Part shown: positions 1-5,112 of the stretch, piece after piece
How positions within the stretch are numbered: the stretch's first letter is position 1
Layout of the letters: the number at the start of each line of letters is the position of its first letter
Assembly: GCA_018400625.1 (NCBI GenBank)
Contig: JAGYMJ010000683.1
Coordinates: forward strand, 1 to 5,216
Origin: Planctomycetota bacterium
GTDB lineage: Bacteria > Planctomycetota > Brocadiia > SM23-32
Direction: 5' to 3'
DNA: 5,216 bases
The notes under the pieces: model-generated
Seen by the model: only the letters and a program-made list of their open reading frames with translations
The model's database searches: none
What the model was told of the DNA's origin: nothing
Translations under genes and position numbers: made by a program

Positions 1-17
1 TTGTAGTTTGCAAGTTT
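1..17 (+). repeat. IS left terminal inverted repeat
   Basis: TTGTAGTTTGCAAGTTT is the exact reverse complement of 1607-1623. It overlaps the transposase stop codon (16-18). The repeat may extend leftward beyond the window. Confidence 0.9.
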
Positions 18-1356
18 ATGCCGCTTGTTTAGCTCCGTATGCCTTTTCTGCGTTTTTTCTAGGGACTTTTCCCATGTTCGACCTCTCAAAGTCGAATCGC
101 GAAAACCCCCTTAGAGCCTCTTTCAGAAGCCGCTTGATGTCTCTTAGCGAACCTCTTATCTTCTGGCGGTACCAGGGTGGCTTGGGCCACCATCTCTCTT
201 TCTGCAATTCTCCGATCTGAATGCTCAAAATGCGCAACAATGTCATCTCTAACAGCCTGAGCTGCATCGTTCTGATTACCACATTTTTCAATCTTCCTTG
301 ACCTGACCCAAAACCGCAAATTTGTTTGAGGTCCCGATGAGCATCTTCTTGACAGAATCGTGTCGCGTAAATCTCTACCACATCCTCCGGACAAATATCA
401 AGGTCGCTGCAGACCAGATACCAGGGGTTTTTATAGCCCTGTATTTTGAATGCAAACGCGTTGACTCGTGCTTTATCACCCGCCGGTGCCCATTGACAAT
501 AGACCTTTTTATACCGCACCTGTCTTTTTTTGCCATAAATAACTGCTGACGTTCTTTGCCACTTGCCAGGCCAATTCTCGGCATCCGCCGGTGCCGCTAA
601 ACGCTTCCCCCACTTGCGCGGGCGTCCATTCTGTCCAGGGCGTCGAGGCGGTGGCTCCTGGTGAAGCTTAGAGTCCTGGCGCAACCGGGTCAAAAAATTT
701 ACCTTCGGTTCATCTGCCCGGGGGTGCAGAAGCGGCCTTACTACACTGCTGACGGCATATCCGCCATCAAATACAGCCAGATCAGGATTGTTTGATTCCG
801 CAGCACAAAGCCGTAAAAGCTCAACGGCCATCTCCGGTTTCTTTCGAAACGTTTCACCATCCGGCATCTGACTTTCTCGCATATAGAGCCGCGCACACGT
901 TGGCAAAAACATGCGACCTTCACCCACTGAAAGTCCTCCGCAAAGGACCCAATTGTGTCCCCAAACCGTCTCTGGACGGTTGGAACAGCGGCTCGTATAT
1001 TCGTGATATGAACACGTGCCCCATATTTTCTTACCCGTCTTATAGACCTTCGTATCATCGAGCGCCCAAATGTTGCGTCCCTTAAACGTGCAATGCACAG
1101 ATGCCTTTGCCGAAAGCTGACGCTCAATCCAGCCTTCAGGCCATTTGCCATTTTCAAGGAACCACTCCACAGCCCGCCAGTTGTTTTCCATCGACGTAGC
1201 GGTTATAATTTCAGTAACAAGTGGTCGGCGTTCTGCCAGAACGCTACCGCAGGCCAGAGAAATAAATTTGCTGTAACCGGGACCAGTAAAACGCCCGGTA
1301 AAGTCATTCAAAATATCGAACCAACTATCTGTAACGGCTATTTCCAACGTATTCAT
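16..1356 (-). CDS. DDE transposase of the insertion sequence (446 aa)
   Basis: Catalyses cut-and-paste movement of the surrounding IS by binding its terminal repeats and cutting DNA with a metal-dependent RNase H-like fold. The catalytic triad is visible: Asp100 or Asp101 in WALDDTKVYKTGKK, Asp197 in LAVFDGGY, and Glu337 in a helix reading YATRFCQEDAHRDLKQ, the typical Y-x-x-R-x(3)-E-x(6)-K signature of IS4/IS701-type enzymes. A beta-rich insertion with a Pro/Arg-rich basic stretch (about 235-252) separates the second Asp from the Glu. The C-terminal 50 residues are strongly basic. The ATG at 1354-1356 is preceded by AAGGAGGA with 8-nt spacing, which fixes the start. The frame is intact with no premature stop and ends in TAA inside the left terminal repeat, so the enzyme may be active. 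It could belong to another DDE_5-type family, but the transposase call is secure. Confidence 0.94.
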   Translation of the reverse strand: MNTLEIAVTDSWFDILNDFTGRFTGPGYSKFISLACGSVLAERRPLVTEIITATSMENNWRAVEWFLENGKWPEGWIERQLSAKASVHCTFKGRNIWALDDTKVYKTGKKIWGTCSYHEYTSRCSNRPETVWGHNWVLCGGLSVGEGRMFLPTCARLYMRESQMPDGETFRKKPEMAVELLRLCAAESNNPDLAVFDGGYAVSSVVRPLLHPRADEPKVNFLTRLRQDSKLHQEPPPRRPGQNGRPRKWGKRLAAPADAENWPGKWQRTSAVIYGKKRQVRYKKVYCQWAPAGDKARVNAFAFKIQGYKNPWYLVCSDLDICPEDVVEIYATRFCQEDAHRDLKQICGFGSGQGRLKNVVIRTMQLRLLEMTLLRILSIQIGELQKERWWPKPPWYRQKIRGSLRDIKRLLKEALRGFSRFDFERSNMGKVPRKNAEKAYGAKQAA

Positions 1357-1418
1357 AAGGGCATTCCTCCTTGCGAAAGGGTTGATGTTAACTATATTTT
1401 CGCAAAAGAGTGCCCTTA
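1356..1418 (-). promoter_or_regulatory. Nested stem-loop enclosing the transposase ribosome binding site
   Basis: Two perfect 8-bp arms are nested. The outer arm is TAAGGGCA at 1356-1363 with TGCCCTTA at 1411-1418. The inner arm is TTGCGAAA at 1371-1378 with TTTCGCAA at 1398-1405. In the minus-strand transcript the Shine-Dalgarno AAGGAGGA (complement of 1365-1372) falls in and next to the internal loop between the arms, opposite CUCUU, with which it can form several G-U and G-C pairs. The A of the start codon is the last base of the outer stem. The geometry suggests that translation is blocked in transcripts containing the whole structure, for example read-through from outside. Folding is by eye. 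Confidence 0.65.
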
Positions 1419-1457
1419 TATTCTTGTTTCCTCCAGATGAAAGCCGTTATGTCTTTC

Positions 1458-1479
1458 ATAGCATACACTTAAATGCTAT
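1458..1479. repeat. Short palindrome in the IS promoter-side region
   Basis: ATAGCAT at 1458-1464 is mirrored by ATGCTAT at 1473-1479 around an 8-nt spacer. It lies about 100 bp upstream of the transposase start inside the IS. It could be a transposase or regulator binding site or a small RNA hairpin. No T-run follows it on the minus strand, so it is not a good terminator in the direction of transposase transcription. Confidence 0.4.
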
Positions 1480-1505
1480 TTTAAGACGCCGAAAAAGATT
1501 TTGAA
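1478..1505 (-). promoter_or_regulatory. Possible transposase promoter
   Basis: On the minus strand TTCAAA (complement of 1500-1505) and TAAAAT (complement of 1478-1483) are separated by 16 nt, a 4/6 and a 5/6 match to sigma70 boxes. The -10 box overlaps the palindrome at 1458-1479. The DNA is AT-rich, so chance matches are expected and this is a weak call. A TATAGT (complement of 1391-1396) in the loop of the downstream stem-loop is an alternative -10 but lacks a good -35. Confidence 0.3.
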
Positions 1506-1606
1506 TATCCCCAAGCTCAAACCTTCTGTCGCTGCTTCATATACTTTTAAAATCCGGTGTTTTTCGATAATCCAGATTCCTTAAATAAAAGACGGAAAAC
1601 GCCAAA

Positions 1607-1623
1607 AAACTTGCAAACTACAA
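1607..1623 (-). repeat. IS right terminal inverted repeat
   Basis: AAACTTGCAAACTACAA mirrors the first 17 bases of the window with no mismatch; similarity stops immediately inside. This is the transposase-promoter end of the element. It is followed by C and then TTAG, a possible target-site sequence. Confidence 0.9.
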
Positions 1624-1719
1624 CTTAGTATAACGGGGGTTTAATCAAGATATATACGACGCGTTCATACTCTATCAACTCCTGAGCTTGATCCTATTCC
1701 ATCATATTCTGTCAACAGA

Positions 1720-1965
1720 TTACCTCAGGCAGCTGCGCTTGTATTTCCTGCCGCTGCCGCACGGGCACGGATCGTTCCTCCCCGTTTTTTTCCGCTTTTC
1801 AGCGGGTTGCTGCTTACCGGAAACACCTGTTTTTTCGGAGTGATTGGTTTTTGTTGAAGGGATTTTACGGGGCGGTTCTTCACTCTCTTGTTCCCGGGGT
1901 CGGGAACGATCCACTGGTTTTTTTTCTGCAGGGATGTTTGTGCTGCCGGGGATGTAAGGTATCTG
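1720..1965 (-). pseudogene. SEC-C motif reading frame in phase after an amber codon (C-terminal part of the HTH gene)
   Basis: This 81-codon stretch continues in the same frame as the upstream HTH gene, separated from it only by the TAG at 1966-1968. It begins with a Pro/Lys/Ser/Glu-rich, probably disordered linker and ends with [19 protein letters not shown] and a TAA. This is the SEC-C zinc motif found at the C terminus of SecA and of many unrelated proteins. The consensus is C-x-C-x8-C-C/H; here the third ligand position is Ser (KRSC instead of KRCC), so only three cysteines remain. A GTG at 1912-1914 could start a 64-residue protein, but no Shine-Dalgarno precedes it, only an A-run. I infer a former HTH-linker-SEC-C protein of about 129 residues, now split by a nonsense mutation or read through. 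Independent translation is less likely. Confidence 0.6.
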
Positions 1966-2109
1966 CTACTGGTCCGGATTCCCCACGGGAATGCGCCACT
2001 GATTTCCGCATTTGATGGCGTACATGTCGCCGCGCTTGCACATCCGGCGAACGGTCTCCGGATTGAGCTTCATCTCTTCGGCTATTTCTGCAGGGGTTTT
2101 ATATTCCAT
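1966..2109 (-). CDS. Excisionase-type helix-turn-helix protein (47 aa, probably N-terminal half of a longer protein)
   Basis: The product fits the HTH_17/MerR-like excisionase-family DNA-binding domain: TPAEIAEEMKLNPETVRRMC forms the helix-turn-helix (residues 5-24), KRGDMYAIKCG the wing, and QWRIP the family's closing signature (residues 38-42). Such domains act as recombination directionality factors or small regulators. The ATG at 2107-2109 is the only Met start; the frame is closed upstream by a TAA eight codons or fewer before it, and the Shine-Dalgarno is weak (GGA 12 nt upstream). It lies 17 bases after the recombinase stop, same strand, so the two look like one int-xis-like unit. The domain ends six residues before TAG, after which the frame stays open into a linker and SEC-C motif; 47 residues is short for the family. 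Confidence 0.7.
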   Translation of the reverse strand: MEYKTPAEIAEEMKLNPETVRRMCKRGDMYAIKCGNQWRIPVGNPDQ

Positions 2110-2126
2110 GTTTTCTTATCCAGATC

Positions 2127-2846
2127 TTACCCGGTATTCCCGGCCCTTTCCCGGGGAAAGATGTCCGGCAGTTGATTGACCGCTTTTTCTTTTGTATCCA
2201 ATGCGACAAGCGTATAGACCTGCATCGTGAGCTCCATCGTGCTGTGACGGGCGAGAGTCTGTGCCGTCTTCGGATGGACACCAGAACGGGCCAGGTTGGT
2301 AATGAACGTATGACGCAAAGCCTGGGAATCCGCCTGACGACCCAGCGAGTCTTTGAACGGTATGCCGGCAGCCTTCAGGTCGCCTTTCAGCATCCGGGCG
2401 CCCTGGGCGGACGGCCACATGTCGAACACCGGGGCCGCAGGGAGCCGATCCATGCAATGCTCCCGCAGGTCTTCGGCCAGCTCTTTTCGCAGGGGCAGGA
2501 CGTCGGTCCGGCCGGACTTCGAATAACCACCTTCGACGGTGACGGTCGGCGGATTGCCCTCGAGTTCCAGATGATGGACTTTGAGAATTTTCAACTCGTT
2601 GAAACGCCAACCCGTCTCAAGGGCCGTGCGGTAGAGAAGTGCGCGGGTTCCGGGGCTTGCACCATCGCTATCACAGTCGCTATCATATGCGGCCTGCAGC
2701 AATCGGGAACTTTCCTCCTGCGTGAGAGCCCGGCGCTTGCAGCGGCGGTGCGGTTCGGGGTTCTGGCGTGAGAGGTGCCGGAGCGGGTCTTCGGCGGCAA
2801 GGCCGTTGCGATACATCCACGAAGTAAACTGCTTAGCAACGGCGGG
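2127..2846 (-). pseudogene. 5'-truncated tyrosine recombinase/integrase
   Basis: The catalytic domain of a phage-type integrase is nearly complete. Counting from the Met at 2814-2816: Arg71 in LETGWRFNEL (box I), Lys100 in the beta-hairpin GGYSKSGRTDVLPL, Arg168 in ALRHTFITNLA (box II), His191 in LARHST and nucleophile Tyr201 in MQVYTLV. The first His of HxxR is replaced by Gln165. The N-terminal core-binding domain is missing: recognisable coding starts a few codons upstream of that Met (AVAKQFTSWMYRNG) and stops at about 2846, where the U-tract of the tRNA terminator begins. No start codon with a Shine-Dalgarno is present; the Met lies inside the conserved helix and has none. About 229 residues remain of a family usually 300-400 long. 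I infer an inactive remnant of an integrated element. TAA stop; HTH gene follows after 17 bases. Confidence 0.8.
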
Positions 2847-2898
2847 GAAAAAAAGAAAAAGCCCCTTCAGGCGGTTTATTTTGCCTGAGAGGGCTTTT
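2847..2898 (-). terminator. Intrinsic terminator of the tRNA operon
   Basis: A 16-bp stem with one mismatch is formed by 2857-2872 and 2883-2898 around a 10-nt loop. Read on the minus strand, a GC-rich hairpin is followed by U5-C-U7 (2860-2848). It starts 7 bases past the CCA end of tRNA-Glu, so it ends the tRNA transcript. It would also insulate the integrase remnant from tRNA transcription. On the plus strand the hairpin is followed only by TTTTAA, so termination that way would be weaker. Confidence 0.9.
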
Positions 2899-2904
2899 AA
2901 TGGC

Positions 2905-2982
2905 TGGTACCCCCAAGGGGATTTGAACCCCTGTTACCGGAATGAGAATCCGGCGTCCTGGGCCGAGCTAGACGATGGGGGC
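2905..2982 (-). tRNA. tRNA-Glu (anticodon CTC)
   Basis: The complementary strand folds as a cloverleaf: acceptor GCCCCCA/TGGGGGT, D arm beginning TCGTCTAG with GGCCCAGGAC as usual in tRNA-Glu, anticodon stem CCGGA/TCCGG around TTCTCAT giving CTC at 34-36, a five-base variable loop, and T arm with GGTTCAAATCC. CCA is encoded (2907-2905). The first acceptor pair is G1-U72 rather than Watson-Crick and the discriminator is A73. It is second in a tandem with tRNA-Gln, 47 bp apart, and is followed directly by a terminator. It decodes GAG only. Confidence 0.95.
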
Positions 2983-3029
2983 GATTTAGTTGATAGTTGT
3001 TCGTTGGTTACAGCCTCAATACGTATAAA

Positions 3030-3103
3030 TGGCTGAGGAACCAGGATTTGAACCTGGATTACCTGATTCAGAGTCAGGCGTGTTACCATTACACCATTCC
3101 TCA
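3030..3103 (-). tRNA. tRNA-Gln (anticodon CTG)
   Basis: The cloverleaf on the minus strand has acceptor TGAGGAA/TTCCTCA with the U1-A72 pair typical of bacterial tRNA-Gln, discriminator G73, D loop AATGGTAACAC, anticodon stem CCTGA/TCAGG around CTCTGAA giving CTG at 34-36, and T arm CCAGGTTCAAATCCTGG. CCA is encoded (3032-3030). It is the first gene of the operon, about 30 nt downstream of a strong promoter. It reads CAG only, so a TTG isoacceptor must be encoded elsewhere. Confidence 0.96.
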
Positions 3104-3131
3104 GCAGATAAAACATCAATAATACAGTAAG

Positions 3132-3160
3132 ATTTTAATCGAAGTTTAAGTAAATGTCAA
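3132..3160 (-). promoter_or_regulatory. sigma70-type promoter of the tRNA-Gln/tRNA-Glu operon
   Basis: On the minus strand a perfect TTGACA -35 box (complement of 3155-3160) is followed after exactly 17 nt by TAAAAT (complement of 3132-3137), a 5/6 match to the -10 consensus. Transcription would start near 3125, leaving a leader of about 20 nt before tRNA-Gln. AT-rich spacer and upstream sequence fit a strong stable-RNA promoter. Confidence 0.85.
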
Positions 3161-3291
3161 ATTACTGACTTGTAATGGGGAGGGAAGCAGGGCGCATTAC
3201 TTTGACAACCCCCAAAATTTCGTCGATAATAGTAATAGTTGCCAAGTTTTCATCCGGGCTGCTCGACTCAAGGAATTTGGCGGATCCTGTT

Positions 3292-3366
3292 ATGAAAAAT
3301 ATTGGTAAGTCCTCAGTGAAACCCGTAGCATCCCCACCATGCCTTGTGCCGGTGGAATGATGATTC
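3292..3366 (+). repeat. Dispersed repeat, copy 1 (without palindromic insert)
   Basis: About 75 bases from ATGAAAAATATTGG to GGTGGAATGATGATT match 5113-5214 in the same orientation. The best core is GTCCTCAGTGAA, CCCGTA, CATC and GGTGGAATGATGATT with scattered substitutions. It lacks the 27-base insert of copy 2. The flanking gene product is not involved, so it behaves as an intergenic repeat family. Confidence 0.8.
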
Positions 3367-3393
3367 TCAGCTACAGCAAGCATAAACAATACG

Positions 3394-3436
3394 CTCCGCC
3401 GTGTCTCCGCCCAGCCCGGCACAGGGCACGGTGGAG
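3394..3436. repeat. Imperfect inverted repeat in the glycosidase leader region
   Basis: CTCCGCCGTG at 3394-3403 pairs with CACGGTGGAG at 3427-3436, ten bases with a single G-T pair, around a 23-nt GC-rich spacer. It follows repeat copy 1 after about 28 bases and may be part of the same composite element. There is no T-run after it on the plus strand. Confidence 0.5.
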
Positions 3437-3515
3437 ATGAATTGACGAGGTTCCCAGAATATTTACAGAATATCAGACTCAGGACTTTACGCGGACTTGC
3501 GCAACTAAGCACCAG

Positions 3516-3532
3516 GCGGGCAGGATGCCCGC
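3516..3532. repeat. GC-rich palindrome (REP-like)
   Basis: GCGGGCA and TGCCCGC form a perfect 7-bp stem around GGA. It lies 80 bp upstream of the glycosidase-like start codon and would fall in its 5' leader if transcription starts further upstream. Palindromes of this form are, from memory, common intergenic repeats in PVC genomes. A copy count within the host genome would confirm it. Confidence 0.6.
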
Positions 3533-3598
3533 GTTCCCGGGGACGGCTACCATTAAATGAAGCCGGCCCAACCGAAAATAAATCATTTCATTCCGCAC

Positions 3599-3604
3599 AG
3601 GAGG
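3599..3604 (+). promoter_or_regulatory. Shine-Dalgarno of the glycosidase-like gene
   Basis: AGGAGG lies 8 nt before the ATG at 3613-3615. It selects this internal Met over the longer open frame that begins at 3442, whose extra 57 codons run through the 3516-3532 palindrome and have no ribosome binding site of their own. Confidence 0.85.
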
Positions 3605-3612
3605 CATGTATT

Positions 3613-5013
3613 ATGGACATAAAAAACTGTAGTGATAATAATTGCAGTGACAGCCCGGTCAATATCGGTAATAATCTTGAACTTTTCATCGATCATCATT
3701 TGATTGACAGCATGAAGGGTGCGGAACTTTGTATGCACAAACCGATCAAAATGCCCCGACCCGACTCCCCGCTCACCGGTGGTTATATCACCGTGATAAA
3801 GGATGAAAACATTTACCGGGGATATTACCGTGAATACAAGCCCGAATATAAGGGCGAGAAAAAAGACGGCAATCCCGGGGAATGCACCTGCTACACAGAA
3901 AGTCAAGACGGTATTGAATGGGAAAAACCTGATCTGTCGCTGATAAAAGATGAGCAGTTCGGCAGTCTCAAAAATGCGATCCTGGACGAACCGCCGTTTG
4001 CTCATAATTTTTCTCCTTTCTTCGATACAAGGCCGGGAGTCCCCCAAAATGAACGCTTCAAAGCCCTTGCCGGCAAACGCACAAGTGGACTGCACGCTTT
4101 TGCATCGGGCGACGGCATCCACTGGAAGAAAATAAGCGGAGGGCCGGTCATCGAACATCATCCGGAGTCTCACAATAAAAATGCTTTTGACTCGCAGAAT
4201 GTCGCCTTTTGGTCGGAAGCGGAAAAATGTTATGTGGCGTATTTCAGACACTGGAAAACGGATATTGGCGGGCCCCGAACGATTGGCCGGGCCACCTCGC
4301 AAGACTTTTTGGTATGGGAAGATGAATCGGCAACCTTCAAAACGCCGAATTTAGAGGGGGAGGAACTCTATACAAGCCAGACGCATCCTTATTTCAGAGC
4401 CCCCCATATTTATGTCGCCCTGCCGACCCGATTCACACGCGGATTTGTTAAAGGGCAACCCTTGAGAAATGAAGAGGGAACGTTGATCAATAAAGGCTCG
4501 ACCGACATAATGTTCATGACCCAGCGTGCCGGAGAAAATTCATACCAAAGACCTTTCAAAGAGGCTTTCATCCGACCGGGCATCACTGAGGAGGGGTGGG
4601 AAAACCGTGCCAATTACCTGGCACTCAACGTTGTACCCACCGGCCCCGCTGAAATGTCCCTCTATAACAGAAGTGGTGACCGTTACGCACTCCGCACCGA
4701 TGGCTTTGCTTCAGTCAATGCTCCCTATGCCGGTGGTGAACTCCTCACGAAACCCCTCATCTTCGGGGGCGAACATCTCAGATTAAACCTCAGCACTTCC
4801 ATTCGGGGAGGCGTGAGAGTTGAGTTGCAGGATGGAGAAGGAACCCCCCTGCCGGGCTTTTCGCTTGCCGACTGTGAGACGATCCTGGACGACAGTATTG
4901 AGCACGTTGTTCGCTGGAAGGATGGAAAAGATGTTGGGAATTTTGCCGGTCAGCCCGTACGTATCCGCTTTGAACTCAGGGACAGCGATATTTACTCCCT
5001 GAAATTCGACTGA
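3613..5013 (+). CDS. Glycoside-hydrolase-like beta-propeller protein (466 aa)
   Basis: The sequence resembles the five-bladed beta-propeller glycosidase-like proteins (GH32/GH43 fold relatives) abundant in Planctomycetota and Lentisphaerota; substrate and exact family are not recognisable. Visible features: an entry motif NLELFIDHHLIDSM (21-34), blade repeats of the form S-x-D-G-I-x-W at 97-103 and 165-171 and a third SQDFLVW at 229-235, the acidic strand AFDSQNVAFW (191-200), and a beta-rich C-terminal sandwich (about 345-466) with GGELLTKPLIFGG and a final RIRFELRDSDIYSLKF. Candidate acidic catalytic residues include Asp27 and Asp193, but this is a guess from position. No signal peptide or membrane segment is seen at the chosen start, so the protein appears cytoplasmic. 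Start fixed by AGGAGG with 8-nt spacing; TGA stop. It is monocistronic here and transcribed away from the tRNAs. It could instead be a non-catalytic carbohydrate-binding propeller. Confidence 0.85.
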   Translation: MDIKNCSDNNCSDSPVNIGNNLELFIDHHLIDSMKGAELCMHKPIKMPRPDSPLTGGYITVIKDENIYRGYYREYKPEYKGEKKDGNPGECTCYTESQDGIEWEKPDLSLIKDEQFGSLKNAILDEPPFAHNFSPFFDTRPGVPQNERFKALAGKRTSGLHAFASGDGIHWKKISGGPVIEHHPESHNKNAFDSQNVAFWSEAEKCYVAYFRHWKTDIGGPRTIGRATSQDFLVWEDESATFKTPNLEGEELYTSQTHPYFRAPHIYVALPTRFTRGFVKGQPLRNEEGTLINKGSTDIMFMTQRAGENSYQRPFKEAFIRPGITEEGWENRANYLALNVVPTGPAEMSLYNRSGDRYALRTDGFASVNAPYAGGELLTKPLIFGGEHLRLNLSTSIRGGVRVELQDGEGTPLPGFSLADCETILDDSIEHVVRWKDGKDVGNFAGQPVRIRFELRDSDIYSLKFD

Positions 5014-5112
5014 GCTGATTATTAACTTTTCGGCCGCATCCGGAGAAACACGGTAAAGCTGCAAGAAATTTTCTGATAATGTTTTATCCGCAGATTGCGC
5101 TGATTCTTGCCA
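5014..5112. other. Intergenic spacer after the glycosidase-like gene
   Basis: No gene or convincing terminator is seen. The stretch ATCCGCAGATTGCGCTGATT near 5089-5108 has the internally repetitive look of dispersed intergenic repeats and leads directly into repeat copy 2. Confidence 0.4.

Larger units (their letters stand above)
1..1623 (-). mobile_element. Insertion sequence, DDE type (IS701/IS4-like), near-complete
   Basis: A single transposase gene lies between perfect 17-bp terminal inverted repeats, TTGTAGTTTGCAAGTTT at 1-17 and its reverse complement at 1607-1623. The element has one gene and about 250 bp of noncoding DNA on the transposase promoter side. The transposase stop codon lies within the left repeat, which is a compact IS layout. 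The base after the right repeat is C, followed by TTAG. If the true terminus includes that C, the adjacent TTAG fits the YTAR target duplications known for the IS701 family, but the left flank is outside the window and cannot confirm this. The window starting on the IS end suggests that the contig was broken at a repeated IS. Family assignment is from memory of transposase style and is less certain than the IS call itself. Confidence 0.9.
3176..3612. other. Repeat-rich intergenic region without a convincing gene
   Basis: This stretch separates the divergent tRNA operon and glycosidase-like gene. It holds a dispersed-repeat copy (3292-3366), an imperfect long hairpin (3394-3436), a perfect GC-rich hairpin (3516-3532) and the leader of the downstream gene. 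Open frames across it on both strands lack Shine-Dalgarno sites and run through the repeats, so I do not call them genes. No convincing promoter for the downstream gene stands out. TTGACG at 3442-3447 with TACAGA 16 nt later is the best candidate, and it is weak. Confidence 0.6.

Noticed and set aside
1912..1914. GTG as independent start of a 64-residue SEC-C protein
   Set aside because: Only an A-run precedes it, with no Shine-Dalgarno, and the frame is continuous with the upstream HTH apart from one TAG.
2172..2771. Plus-strand open frame of 199 codons
   Set aside because: Antisense to the integrase remnant, whose minus-strand frame carries the recombinase motifs; high GC keeps the opposite strand open.
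3175..3360. Plus-strand open frame of 61 codons
   Set aside because: No Shine-Dalgarno, no recognisable domain, and its end lies in repeat copy 1.
3162..3512. Minus-strand open frame of 116 codons
   Set aside because: It translates the dispersed repeat and covers the tRNA promoter; there is no ribosome binding site. Its apparent low-complexity similarity would come from the repeat, not from a gene.
3442..3612. 57-codon N-terminal extension of the glycosidase-like frame
   Set aside because: It starts at a TTG without a Shine-Dalgarno, is Arg/Pro-rich, runs through a palindromic repeat and is unlike the rest of the protein. AGGAGG precedes the internal ATG at 3613.
3583..4302. Minus-strand open frame of 239 codons
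   Set aside because: Antisense shadow of the glycosidase-like gene, which has the clear domain content and ribosome binding site.
5014..5070. Terminator after the glycosidase-like gene
   Set aside because: TTTTCGGCC and CCGGAGAAA pair only partly and are not followed by a T-run.
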